NCBI GenBank assembly: GCA_036924285.1
Contig: JAYKYS010000008.1
Location: 18,027,001-18,091,000 of the forward strand
Length of the DNA stretch: 64,000 bases
DNA from: Asterella californica
Lineage: Eukaryota; Streptophyta; Marchantiopsida; Marchantiales; Aytoniaceae
Direction: 5' to 3'
Shown here: positions 38,727-50,023 of the stretch, piece after piece
How positions within the stretch are numbered: the first letter of the stretch is position 1
How the letters are laid out: each line of letters starts with the position of its first letter
Program-made: the position numbers and the translations under genes
Notes under the pieces: generated by a model
Database searches by the model: none
What the model was told of the DNA's origin: nothing
Seen by the model: the letters and a program-made list of their open reading frames with translations, nothing else

Positions 38727-39914
38727 TGGTGATGTTGTTTTCTTACCTGCCAACTTGCGACAGCCAGCTCGTTAGATTTCTTGACTTACGGGCGGGGCGA
38801 GTCTTGTAGGTTCTGCCCTCGAGGAGACACTGCTTTGCGAATTTCTCTCACGTTCCACAAATGTACAGTCTGTTTTGGACTCGAAGAACATAAAATGTTG
38901 TTGGATAGACATACCTGCAAGGCAGAAGTCCAGCAATTTCGAATTAGACAGTGTAGTTGTGAATCAAACGACAGAGCAAAGCGTGGCTCGGAGATGCCTG
39001 TTCGAATTAGCGTGGAATATATCGTCTCTACATCTGGTGGCAAATATTTCAAACTTAGTTCCTCTGCACTTGATCTGGAACTTGATAGCTTACCTGACGC
39101 CGAAGTTCCTTGACCGTCGGGTTGTGGGCCATTGTGGAGCTCATGTGCGTTGCTCTAAGACTCAGCTTCGACCAAATTTGGGGGATCCAGCATTCTCTTT
39201 CTCGGTGGTAGTACAGCTTTGGAGCAGCACTGTCTTGACAAGCCCCAGTGTTGGGTATGTGTCCAAGATTACCCGTTTGTGTGGAAACGAAAACTTGGAT
39301 GGATCTGAGCTTTCTTCAATTTCCAACAGAGTGGAGATTGTCATACTCTCCAAGTTGTCAAGAAGCTTATCTTTCCAGCATTCTGCAGAACGCTATCTCG
39401 TGCTGCAGAAACCTTCGGAGGCCTTATCCTTCATAGGTCCTGGGAAGATACAGTCAATGAGCTCAAAGCTGGAGAGCCTTCGTGGCCTTGCCTTCTCACT
39501 TCTTTGGAGAGCGAGGAGTCCGTAGGTCTTGTCACGATGGATGATGGAGACTGTACTTGCCAAGCAATCCTCGAGCCTTTGACACCCGACTCTGCTCTTC
39601 TGACCGTAGTCGACATCTCAGGCCCGACTTTGCGCAGAGAGCCTGTTCCCACTAGCCTGTTCCAGAATTAGTTTCAAGGACAAGTTGGAGAAGTATGCAA
39701 AAGGAAGGGTTGGGCTGGCACACCTAAATATTATCAAGGATTCTAAAAGGATGCAGTATTCAAGTTTGTCGGATGTTGTACTCATGCTTTCAGGATCTCT
39801 TCATCTTATATCAACTAGGGCAAGGTCACCACCATCATACGTTTAGGCAGTGAGTTCAGTAACTTGTGATGCATATAGATATTGATTATACAGGCGATGA
39901 TTTCTTTACAGAGA
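38727..39914 (+). repeat. Direct duplication, copy 2 (downstream of THG1)
   Basis: This is the full-length copy of the block at 35593-36498. It includes the extra 290-bp segment and ends with the shared AGATATTGATTATACAGGCGA stretch (about 39878-39898) and some following bases. Its coding content is in the next entry. A 216-codon frame (38875-39525) overlaps the exons in another frame and is not preferred. Confidence 0.85.
39166..39671 (+). pseudogene. Unrecognised gene: two terminal exons in the duplicated block
   Basis: Splicing 39166-39254 to 39330-39671 (75-nt intron with GTATGT...CAACAG) gives one open frame of about 143 codons. It reads STKFGGSSILFLGG..., then across the junction KPQCWSGDCHTLQVVKKLIF, then SRAAETFGGLILHRSW, EESVGLVTMDDGDCTCQA, and ends VPTSLFQN-stop. 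The composition and frame are those of a real protein, but I do not recognise the family. The upstream exons are uncertain. In copy 1 (36033-36290) the same exon is cut after SRAAET by the 290-bp deletion. It may be the 3' end of a host gene that was duplicated around THG1. Confidence 0.4.
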
Positions 39915-40900
39915 CATTTACAGTATTGTCAGACTCTGCTTTCGACGACCTTTTGTCATCTCATTGACTAATGTCTGTTTTTCGATGACGCTAGTCTGTA
40001 GCCTTCTGTCCTCTCACAGTAACCAAGAAAGACTCTGTGAACACTTCGTTCATATGAGTATATAGCTAGCACCGGAATTCTGAAAGGCTTGGTCGAGCTT
40101 ATGGTCATACAATAACTTTGACCTCCAGGTAATGCTTCCCATGGAGATGGATTCTCCAAATGCAGCGCTTCTCCCCAGTTGCTGTGAGGAAATCGAGAGT
40201 GTAGTGTACTGAATACTGCTGTGATAGCTTTCCACCGACGTACTGGAAAGTCAAGAAATTACTGCAGTCCCACGCAACCGTCACAGTGAAGGAACGCAGT
40301 GAAGCGTGCTTACTCGTATCACGTCGAATCGTAATTCGGTCGAAGCAACAGGCGCAGTCCAGAAGGAACTCAGTAAAGCGTGCTGACCCTTTACCACTTC
40401 GCTGGTCCTCGTCAGCTGCAAAGTTGGACATTCCTCCTTTGCGAGAACCTCTCTTGGAACAGTCTAACCAGCGTCATAGGATCTCTCCGTCCGCCGCTGT
40501 AGACGATGAGAGCGTCATCCTAGGTCTCCGTTAGTCAGACCTCGTTTGTGTTCAGGACCAATCCTTTCCTTCTAATTTCAGTCTGGAAGATGACCTTTTA
40601 GTCGAGCTTATGGTCGTACAATAAAGTGTCAAGTTTTGAGAGTAGGAGACCAATCAGAGAAGCTGTGGATCATGTCTGATCTCTAATTGAACAGGACTTT
40701 TGAAGAACACAATGGGTAGGTTTTCCCGACATATGAAAGAGATGGAGGAATTACACGAATCATCATCATGTAACCTCCTCGACGGAAGAAGTTAGACCTA
40801 CCTTAGAGGAACGCCTACTCTAGTAGGAACTAGGTTGAAGTTCGAGCAGGTAGCATCCCCTTGAACGAGAGGGAGAATAAGCATGCTCAATCAACTTTCA
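39915..40900. other. Unassigned region with antisense coding-like ORF
   Basis: A 108-codon minus-strand ORF (40431-40105) contains FTVTVAWDCSNFLTFQYVGG and HYTLDFLTATGEKRCIW, which reads like a beta-rich protein, but no family is recognised. A plus-strand frame (40286-40534) overlaps it and ends AVDDESVILGLR. Only one, if either, is real. The rest shows no feature. Confidence 0.3.
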
Positions 40901-43600
40901 TACTTTTGGTTTTTTTAAGATATCTAAAATAATGTAAGTGTTATATAAATAGTTTAAATTAAATATATAAAAATTAAAATAATATTTGAATGTTTTAACT
41001 TTTTTTGTCGAAAGAATTAGGTAATAAGTCAAGGTTAAGTTGCAGCCCTCTTCCCTCGGAATAAGAAGAGCCACGAGACTAACGTTTTCTGTTTCAATGT
41101 AATATACTGGACCAACACTTGTGGAACCTCTACCTCGGGATTAGTTCAACTGGTGCCAGACTCTCTCGTCACTTATTTTCAAGGTCCATGACGTCATGGA
41201 AGGATCTGGATCTATACTCAGAAATTCCACGTATTTTTTCCACTACCATTGTTGGCATGGATCGATCCCCACAATTCAAAGAACGTGGATCCTCGAAGAT
41301 CCTTGTGGAGAAGGCGAGCCTTTCCATCCTAGATATTCACAATAATGATGAATATATTTTTCAGTATGATTTGATTATGTTGTGCAGGTGAAGTAAAGTG
41401 ATAGTATTGTCGAAAGCAAGATTTTTTTTCATAGCTACGTTATTGAATGTTATTAAAAATTATTTTTATCAATATTGAGTAGTTTTTTTCCAAATGAATT
41501 ATAATTTATAAAGTTGGTGAATAGTTATAAGTTGATTTTTTATTTAATAAATTTTAATTTGAGATGATAACATAGTCACCAAAACTATTTTCTGCGAGAG
41601 TTGCGAGAGTTAGGCTATCTGAATTTGAAACAGTGGTCTCCAGATTTTATTCTAATTTTGAAAATAAATTCTCTTAGTCTAGCAGCCCTACCACTTTGCT
41701 ATAACTTCTTTCATAGTGATTGTTAGAAAGATCCGTCTTCTTCTTCTCCTTGTCTTCTGAGAGGTGTTGAGTTATTGGATCTAAGAGATATCAATTCCTC
41801 AGTTCCCATGGATCAAGTTTTCAGGACTCAGTGATGGTCTGTCGTTCAAGGCCGTCTACTTGCATTATAGCACGTTGTCCATGCATCAACTACAAGCTGT
41901 TGCGAAATCTTTTGGTCGGCAGTCTTTCCTCGGTAGGGTTGCACTTCGAATCCTGAATTCTCCTGCATGAGAAATGACTTTATAGATCAACTGTGATTCT
42001 CCGGATCAAACTCGGCTGAAATAAGATCAGAATCGCCGTGTTTAGATCTCTATCCGTAAATTGTAATGTTTTAAGTCTTCCGTTATAATGTTTTAACCCT
42101 TCATTTCTGGTGATAACGAAGACGAGGTTGGGAGATTCGGATGTCGATATGATCCGTATATGGATGGTGTGGTGTACAGTGATCAGGGGATTATGTCAAT
42201 GGTTATCTCCAAATTCGTTGCCCTCTAGGGAACAACGGTCGCTTGGAACATATGACAACGCTAGAGTTTTGGATTTCTAGTCACGCAATAGACTCGATAG
42301 CAAAAGAGATATTGGTATGTTTTTAGATTTCGGACTTTATCATCGATGAAAATGAAGCAGCTTCAAGGTAGTAACCAGAAGGTCAAAAGCAAGTTAAACT
42401 GATTGAATAATTCACTACTGGTAGCTCCAACCTGATTGATAGGGTTTTATGGTCTCAAATTAAGCATAAGATAGGAAAATGTGCAATATTCTGAGGACTC
42501 CAGTGGTTTAGTCTTGTAAGTCGAGCCATGACTGTAAATGAGGTGTCTTCTCTTGCGCACGCGAGAAAGAGCTTGTTTTACGTTAAACACCTTCCTCGTG
42601 TACTTGAAGTATAGCCATCTAACACAAGAAAGCAGCAGAAAAAATAGATGTGTGTTCTAGATACCAGAAAGAATGATCTTCGAGTTTGAAATAATTTCTT
42701 CTGCTATGAAATTACGAACCATAGTGGTTTCATAAGAGTAAAAATATTGTTTCTAAGAAGTATGCGGCCAGGGACTTCGTTCCTGATATCCAAGCGTCTA
42801 GATCGCCATTGAGAGCATTGAGCATGATTGAACAACAATTTCTTACCAAGATTCTTGCTCCTAGACACGGCCTGGCTGTATAGATACAGGAGAAATTCAT
42901 GTCAATTAAGGGAAGTAATCTCCAGTATGATTCGTTTCGCTGAAATTGAATCTCCAACGATGGACCTAATGTTTATGTCATAATGTTATGCAGATGATCT
43001 CGTTGTTATTTAATTATGATATATATATTTAGTTTAATTTAGTTTTAATCTGTTTTGTTTTTTGTTTCATTGCAGAACGTCTTCACAACGTTTCGAAGAT
43101 CATAGTGTTATTGAAATAAAAATTATTATTTTCAATTTAATTTAATATATAGGAATTTTTATTTTTGGATTATATTATTAATTGTTGTTAAAAATATTTT
43201 TTTGTCAATATTGAGTAGTTTTTTTCCATGTGAATCATAATTTATAAAGTTGGTGAATAGATGTAAGTTCATTCCTTATTTAATAGATTTTAATTTGGGA
43301 TGGAAACATAGTCACCAGAACTATTTTCTGTGAGAGTTGCGAGAGTTAAGCTGACTGTAAAGATCATTTGAAGGTAAGTTCCCTTAGTCTAGCAGTCCTA
43401 CCACTTTGCTATAACTTCTTTTATATTCTTATCGAGTATGATGTGATTATGTTCTGCATGTGAAGCGAAGTGATAATATCGATCCAAAGCAAGACCTTCT
43501 TTCATAACGACTTTGTACCTCTAAACTAAGTTTACGAGTTCAAAACTACTGCTTTTAGTAACCAAAATGACTTAAGACATCTAATTGAAATAGCTTTTTG
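40901..43600. repeat. AT-rich region with direct repeats
   Basis: No convincing gene. A block at 41450-41720 (containing CAATATTGAGTAGTTTTTTTCC and ...AGTCTAGCAG(C/T)CCTACCACTT) recurs at 43180-43420. A smaller block at 41355-41440 (TATGATTTGATTATGTTGTGCA...) recurs at 43435-43510. All copies are in the same orientation, but the block order is reversed (A-B ... B-A), as expected from rearrangement of a tandem array. Confidence 0.6.
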
Positions 43601-43680
43601 TCTATTGTCATGATTGTATATATTATATCTATCTTGGATAGAAAGTGATATTATGTGTGTGATTTTCAGGTTGATATATA

Positions 43681-45191
43681 CAATGGATTCCACTATGTTC
43701 AAAAAAGAAAAAATGAAAAAGATTTCCATAGATGGTACAGAAGAGAGTGACCTCATAATGGAAATACTGAAGCAGCCAAGTTCTACTCCATCATCTCTCA
43801 TAAAGTCTCCACAAAGAAAAAGAAAACAAAAGAAAACAATTATTTCATTTCAAACGCCAAATGTAGATAAAAACTTATCCGTGTTAATAGATAACATAAA
43901 ATATGTCAAACAAAATGACGTTTTTTAAGATATTATACACAACAAATATGGTAACATTAATAAATCTATAACGAAAAGCTCCTTTCTTTTATTCAATATG
44001 ATCGATCATCAAATGGAGAAGACTAAAACATGCAGTGCCCAAGGCAAAAATGAGTAAACTGGTCATACAAGGTCTATAGAAATACATATTGTAGGATACA
44101 ATACTTTGGTCCTAGAACAGTGTAGGTAGAAAGGCCCGTGAAAACCCTCGATCATAGAGGAGATGCAAAATTCATCCTCTTGATCGATGGGCAAATGACG
44201 TTTGAGACAATTAAGCCTTGGAGTTCTACTCCAGTTTTCAAATTCTGGCACTTCATGCTTCTCCGAATGTGCATGCGTTATCTTACCATTTGATTCAAGA
44301 CATTAGACATATCTGTTGCCGTTATTACTGTACACGATGAAAAAAGAATACGGAAAATTTGAGATCACAATCATAGATGGTGATTCTGAAGAAGACAAGA
44401 TGACGGTAAGTAAGTTAAGATGTACATTAAATAAGTTACGTTTATAAATTTATTCCGCAACTGATTTAAAAATTTGCTATTCTTGAAACTTCTAGACTAA
44501 CACATTTTGTGTTCATGTTGCAGTTGATCATCCATTATGATTTCACAACAGAGTATAGAAATATCGAAACTCTTTTTCACTCTGGACATACTGTATTGTT
44601 GCACTTAAAATCTGTATCAAGACATTTTGTCCACGAGAGAAGAAAATGATCTTCCAAAACTGCATACACACAGAGCTACTATATGGACAACTCCTTCTAT
44701 CAAATAGAGAGTTGATGTTTTGAAAAGAGTGCAGAAAGCTCATATTACGAGCAATAGCAAAAACATCAAGCTATACAATCAATTTTTTATGTGAATAATT
44801 TGGATCAACTTTTCTATTTGCAAATATATCTTATGTTTATAACTTCTTTCATGTGTTTAGGTACGTGGTACTTTTAAACCACGTAATTATGGTGACAGAC
44901 CCTACAAATACACATGCGTCACGTGCAATTCAACGCACTTACAAATTCAAGATTTGAATCATCTTCAAGGCTTTTGCAAAAGTTGTAAACTGGATTGTCA
45001 ATTACGACTTGCGCTGTGGATTGAAGGGTATGTTGAAGATCTTTCCAATGGTAAATAATACATGGTCCATGCAAAAGATAATTGGTTCCAAGATATAACG
45101 CACTTAGTAGAAACAGAGATTGTCCAAAATTACGACAATGACAACCATCGAGATATGCTCTTGGATCAAATTGAGGAGATCGCAACATAAT
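43681..45191 (+). pseudogene. Unrecognised AT-rich, intron-like gene pieces
   Basis: Exon-like plus-strand pieces lie in order. 43681-43928 is a Lys-rich ORF after a TTTTCAG site, containing KKISIDGTEESDLIMEIL. From about 44338, MKKEYGKFEITIIDGDSEED can be spliced (GTAAGT...TTGCAG) to 44522-44646, LIIHYDFTTEYRNIETLFHS. From 44862 follows GTFKPRNYGDRPYKYTCVTC, then a CKSC pair, then QLRLALWIEGYVEDLSNGK-stop and further open codons to a TAA at 45191. The C-x2-C...C-x2-C arrangement suggests a zinc-binding domain. A loose likeness to the RPA1 C-terminal zinc domain, which some Helitrons encode, is speculative. The base composition matches the neighbouring Helitron pieces. Confidence 0.3.
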
Positions 45192-45639
45192 AAATTTTCT
45201 CGTTTAATTCAAACGGTGATTTTTGTGGATTTGATCAAGTAAGTAATTTATACTTTATTTAATTCTCAATTGTATAAATATTATGATGATTTTTAATTTT
45301 AGAAAACATTGACTGATGTCATCACAAATTAATTGCATCAGTATAAGAATCGTTATCAAATGTTGCAAACCACTAAAATAATGACATCAATGAACGTCTA
45401 ACTTTTCATTTTAACAGATCAAGGAGACTTGATCTGCTGAGGGAGAATCATCTTAAACCTCGACAACTCCAACCGTTTAATCTTTCAAAATCGATAACGT
45501 TCTAAGAACTTTTCATATCCAAATAATCTTGTTACACAAATAGACATAACATTGAAGACTTCATGATCTATTTTGTCTTGTGCATTTATTGTCTTAGCAT
45601 ATCAGATATTTTTCAAAATTTCAGTTTTACCATTGTAGT

Positions 45640-46245
45640 TAACAATGTTTACTAGAGTTTTCGGCTCAATTAGCCATCTATACAATATTAAAATTACCTT
45701 TGTATCACGCTTCTCGCTCCTTTCAATTCATAGACACTAGTAGTCCATCCAATCAAACCTTCCTCCTCAAAAGTGAATGACAATGATTCTTCAACAGACA
45801 TAGGATTGCCGTCAATTGTAGATAAATATGCACGATGTTTAAGGTTTACAACATCATAGGTTTAATGATCTTGAACAAATAAAACTTTTGAAAGCAACAT
45901 ACACATAACGAGCTGCATATAACATACAAGGAATGACTATTCACAGTGCTTTAGCAATCCCTAAAGACTCTTGTGATAAAATTATATTAAAATTAAGTCC
46001 AGATCGATTAAATAAATACATCAAATATTATAACCAATTAAGATTATTAGTGATAGATAAAATCTCTCTAATGAGAGCGAGAATGTTCTCATACATAAAC
46101 CAAAGACTACAACAAATAACTCAGAATTTTAACCTTCCATTCGGTGGTATAGATATAATTGTTTGCGGTGATTTTTATCAAGTATAACTTGTTCAAGGTT
46201 CATGGATTTTTTAGTCATCTAATATTTATTCTCAAAATATTATCA
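45640..46245 (+). pseudogene. Helitron fragment: inter-domain piece and PIF1 helicase N-terminus
   Basis: 45640-45880 is the inverted counterpart of 61750-61965 and includes SIVDKYARC. From about 45930 the frame gives TIHSALAIPKDSC, LRLLVIDKISLMRARMFSYI and LPFGGIDIIVCGDFYQV, then, after a stop, VQGSWIF. These match the PIF1-like helicase of Helitrons: TIHSAL region, Walker B, and the GDFxQLPPV segment. Walker B reads VIDKIS where VIDEIS is usual, so the catalytic Glu is gone. Walker A is not present. The opposite orientation to the other Helitron copies shows an inversion or separate insertion. Confidence 0.72.
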
Positions 46246-46261
46246 CTAACATATGGTCTTC

Positions 46262-46970
46262 ATTTTGTGGGTGAGAGCATGTTCTCAACGAGCAGAGATA
46301 TTTCAAAGAGTTATGCCTATGGTTTTTGAGAACCTAGTGATTGCTCAGCATAGAGACATGTTGCGATATGCGACTATTCGAGGAGGAGGTTATCGATCAT
46401 CGATTCGCATGTTTCATCTTGGTGATTATATCTATGTATAGCAGACTGCACTGACGACCTTGGATGTGACCGTCAAGTGCATTATTTTACAAGTGCGTGA
46501 GGTGTTACCTTCTGGAGTACTCATGTTAGAGGACCGTGATGGTGTTGTTTGGAAAGACCATGTGCGTAATTGCACACCATGTCATCTTCTCAACATCGAT
46601 GGTACCGTTGACCCAAGTTTAGCAGTTGTATGCGAGGGCTTGAGGTGTATATTGTGTTGGTCTACTGGTGGAGCAGTCTGTATGTTGGTGTTTGATGATT
46701 TTTCGAGATGTTAGCACATGTCATGTTTGACTTCATCTCTTAATGACGTTCCTACTAGACGGTGGATTTGCTCCCGATGTATATAACAAAGATAGCCGAT
46801 TAGATCTTTGGGTGGTATGGATTGCAGACATGTGACTAATGATGGGACGATGTAGCACTCGGCCTCGTGATCCTTACACCCATGAAGGTGTATATCACGT
46901 AGTTCCGAGTCGCTTTGTCCGACCTCACGTGCAAGGATATGGAGCTATCTGGAGTTAGAAGGACCTAACT
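46262..46970 (+). pseudogene. Gypsy integrase C-terminus fused to a PHD finger
   Basis: 46253-46441 includes ENLVIAQHRDMLRYATIRGG and FHLGDYIYV, the region after the integrase core. 46460-46714 has ILQVREVLPSGVLMLEDRDG and CTPCHLLNIDGTVDPSLAVV, then LRCILC, a MLVFDDFSRC segment, and, after a stop, HMSCLTSSLNDVPTRRWICS followed by RC. The C-x2-C...C...H-x2-C...W-x-C-x2-C spacing is that of a PHD finger, a histone-tail reader. About 60 codons later there is a stop, a purine run and LTR-like sequence. Two stops show decay. A chromatin reader at this position would play the targeting role that the chromodomain plays in chromoviruses; that is inference. Confidence 0.7.
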
Positions 46971-46984
46971 GTCAGTTAGGGGGG

Positions 46985-47100
46985 TGATTGTGGTACACTT
47001 GTGTATGTGTATGACATCGTCCATGTGTTATGTGTTTGTGTGGTGTATCTCTGAAAGTGTGTATGTTGTGTAGTGCTCTGTATGCGCACGACAGCCGAGA
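46985..47100 (+). repeat. LTR fragment related to the 26S-inserted LTR
   Basis: After the purine run GTTAGGGGGGTGAT the plus strand reads TGTGGTACACTTGTGTATG...TATGCGCACGACA. This equals, with a few changes, the reverse complement of 49603-49715 (and 63473-63562). It links the PHD-integrase gypsy to the LTRs inserted in the 26S copies. It covers only about 110 bp of the 384-413-bp insert. Confidence 0.6.
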
Positions 47101-48071
47101 GTTGCATTGTGTTTCGATATATTAGTAGCAAACCTCGACTTTTGTGTGTATATATTGAAATTGTTCGGTGTTTATGAAATGTGGAACAAAACTAGGATTG
47201 TATAAGTGTCTCACTGAAACACAAAATATCATATAGTTGTAATTTATGATATGCTCAAACATCAAGGTGATATTTTATTAATGATCTGTGTTTAAAATTG
47301 TATGAGCATGTAAGTGGAAGATGAGATATTCACCTCAAGATCATGGACGTAGAGTTGCCATGATGATTTTAGTTTCAACTGTTCCATTTCGAGCGTCACT
47401 CAATCGACTACAACTATATGACGATGTTTGATCAATTATAATATATGTAGGTGTTTCAGATTTTTCACTCTGGATAATGCAGTGTATGTCAATCCGTGTC
47501 AATTTATGTGCTTGGGATTGAAAGCTACCTGATGCATGGTCAATCCTTGCGATATGTGGATAGTTCGTGTAGATGCTTGTTGAAGAGAATTGTGTTCTAG
47601 TGATCTTATGTTCTCTGGTATATTTATTGATTGAAAATTGTTACGAAATCTTGGTAATGGACGTCCAAGATGGATTAATGTTATTGGAATACAAATGTTT
47701 TTGTTTGTTCCTCGCTTGTGTTCATTTGTGTTTTTGATCTTTTTGGATCAAAGAATTGGATCCAAATGATTTGATCATCGTTATATGTTATTGTGGACAT
47801 GAAAATCCCAATGTTTTCATTTGTGTTAATGCTTTTCAAATTTTGATGATTTGCAGTTGCATGCAGCTTTTTTTTGCACAATGAGTTGTTGTTTGCCAAA
47901 GAGTTTCATGTTCTACATATATCATTGTAAGTCAGACTCAGTTTGATCATGTGATATAAACCTGAAAAACAACATCAAAGAAAGCATTGCTGGAAAACTT
48001 CATGCAATGTTGAATTTACCTTGGAATATATATTATTGGTGTTGATTTATTTTTATGTTTAAAGAAAAATG
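47101..48071. other. AT-rich region without recognisable gene
   Basis: About 970 bp. A 72-codon minus-strand ORF (47899-47681) has no likeness I recognise. No repeat, LTR end or hairpin was defined. Confidence 0.4.
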
Positions 48072-49320
48072 CTAAAAAATAAAAGTTGCAAATGAAAGTT
48101 GTAGATTATATACATTAATGAATGCATTGCCTAATCTTTTTATTTGTGTGGTTACTTCTTGATTTTCCCTCGTACATTGATTGTTAATTTTCTTCATCTC
48201 ATTCATTATTGTATTATCTATTTTTGTTAGATATGATGTACAATATTGTGCCGTAGCATGTGGACGTATTGACAATCTGTGTTGACTTGCCACATAGACG
48301 CATCATTTTTTGAAAAGAAATTAATGTAAATATCGATTGGATGACGTTTGAGATATATGGAAGGTTTTGATAAAGAATATCTTAGCGTTAATCAGTAAGT
48401 TTCATATGTAAGTTCTAAATGTTGAAGATACTGATCGAAGTTCAATCTCCATTATAGTTTTGATAGAAGAAATGATGTTTGAGATTCTAATCGATTAAAG
48501 TTTATATCTCTCGTCGTTTCATTAAAGGATATAATAATGTTGTTCTTGACATGAGATGCCATGGAAATCGAAATCGAAAAGAAGAAGAATATCTTCTTTT
48601 ATAACAAGTTTTTGTGTGGTGATGAGTTTGACATCTGATCATCTCTTCGCTCAATAAGCGATGTTCAGTAGAAATATACTCGTCGATGGAAGTTGTTATT
48701 GATTCATCAGGATCTTTCTTGCAAATATGAGCATTTTTTATCCACAATAGTCCATGATCATGTGGACTGCCTCTACTTTGAAATTCAGTTATGAAAAAGA
48801 AATCCGATACATTTCCCAAAATCAATTGATTATGTTGAATCAATTTACGAAAACATTTTATTTTATGTTCTTAATATCGTGCACATGTCACAAGATCTTG
48901 TCTAAGAAGTTGTGATTTTTGTGAAGAAGTTAAGATTTCTTCATTGTCCGGCAATGGAATATGGTTATCGATTTTGTTCAACTTGAATAAGGTGTTCATC
49001 AATGGTTTCCAGTTTTTTTCGTTTGTAGTTAAAGTAATGAAAAATGTAAGTTTTCCTAATTGTCGGATCATCGCGAAAATATTTCGTCTAACGAGTTGGT
49101 AATAGTCTGGAGTGAATCGTATTTGGGACAAACAAAGAAAAGCTTGATCTGATATAAGAATTTGTTGTTTGAAATTGTCGTCTTCGACTTGTTTCGCTGT
49201 CAAAGGAGAGCATTGTAGTTTACTCTTTCTTATTCGAATCCAAAAAATGCTTAGAATTTTCTCGATGCAGATTTTTGACATCTTGAAAAAGACTTTTGGT
49301 AAATGTCCAGCAAATTTATG
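48072..49320 (-). pseudogene. Helitron copy A: Rep domain
   Basis: Minus-strand pieces follow the Helitron Rep order. 49281-48871 carries MSKICIEKILSIFWIRIRKS and RRNIFAMIRQLGKLTFFITL (the rolling-circle N-terminal region). 48843-48502 carries FFITEFQSRGSPHDHGLLW, the HUH motif (H-x-H context). A poorly preserved WQVNTDxQYV-like stretch follows near 48310, then QIKRLGNAFINV (48293-48072). Rep nicks single-stranded DNA and drives rolling-circle transposition. A catalytic YxxxY region is not intact, and frames change at least three times. The upstream N-terminal part lies at 59525-61335, separated by 26S rDNA and two LTR insertions. Confidence 0.78.
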
Positions 49321-49407
49321 AGTTTTGTATAATAATTGTCATGAAGCTAGTTTGTGATATGACATCTTTGAAACGATTTGTTTGTTTCTTTCGTTGCCAA
49401 AACAACA

Positions 49408-49430
49408 AGTTTAGGGTTTAGGGTTTAAAC
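49408..49430 (+). repeat. Telomere-type repeats at Helitron/26S junction (copy A)
   Basis: TTTAGGGTTTAGGG followed by TTTAAACCC: two perfect plant-type telomere units and a partial inverted one, between Helitron Rep and the 26S fragment. Confidence 0.8.
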
Positions 49431-49602
49431 CCATTCTGATTTAGAGGAGTTCAGTCATAATCTTACGCATGGTAGCTTTACGTCATTGGCTTTTCAACCA
49501 AACGCAATTATCAATTATGTGAATCAATGATTCCTCTCGTACTAAGTCGAATTACTATTGCGACGCCGTCTCATCAGTAGGGTAAAACTAACCTGTCTCA
49601 CG
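49431..49602 (-). pseudogene. 26S rRNA fragment, copy A, 3'-ward part
   Basis: The minus strand is rRNA sense. It contains the sarcin-ricin loop AGTACGAGAGGAA (49531-49543, one of the most conserved rRNA segments) and the following helices to ...CTGAACTCCTCTAAATCAGAAT. Many differences from functional 26S are transitions (C to T or G to A), as expected for methylated, non-functional DNA. Interrupted at CACG by the 413-bp insertion; continues at 50016-50023 and 59186. Confidence 0.85.
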
Positions 49603-50015
49603 TGTCATGCGCATACACATCGCTACACAACATACATCGCTGTCATATGTACATCACACATACACATAACACATGGATGATGTCATACACATACACAAGT
49701 GTACCACAATTGAGCTCAAGTTGAACCTTCAAGTTCCTAGCTATGGTGGATAGTCTTTGTGAATGCAGTTTGGAGTCTCTGTGAGGACAGAGTGGATTTG
49801 GCTTGACTTTAGTAGTGACTCTTTAGTGCCCGTTGGCATGGTGGAGTGAGTACATATAGTTTATCACTTGAAGAACTAAGGCCTCCAAGCCCTGCCTGCG
49901 AAATATACCCCTAGTGTGTCATCCCAAGAACTCATCCTAACGGCACTAACGGCCCTACCGGGATTAGCCACTCCGCACTCGGTCAATTTAGCCGAGGTGC
50001 CAAACTGATGTGACA
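49603..50015 (-). mobile_element. LTR-like insertion in 26S copy A (413 bp)
   Basis: It starts TGTCATGCGCATACAC and ends with a slightly degraded form of the CATGACA end. It is flanked by CACG at 49599-49602 and 50016-50019. The same insertion, 384 bp, sits at the same base in copy B. Related to the LTR at 46985-47100. Probably a solo LTR. No ORF. Confidence 0.75.
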
Positions 50016-50023
50016 CACGACGG

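Noticed and set aside
38875..39525. 216-codon plus-strand ORF in the duplicated block
   Set aside because: A different frame, joined across a good GT-AG intron, gives a more protein-like product ending naturally. The long ORF has no recognisable motif, although I cannot fully exclude it.
45240..49400. Helitron termini (TC...CTRR with hairpin)
   Set aside because: I looked for a CTRR end with a preceding GC hairpin but could not identify one, so no Helitron boundaries are called.
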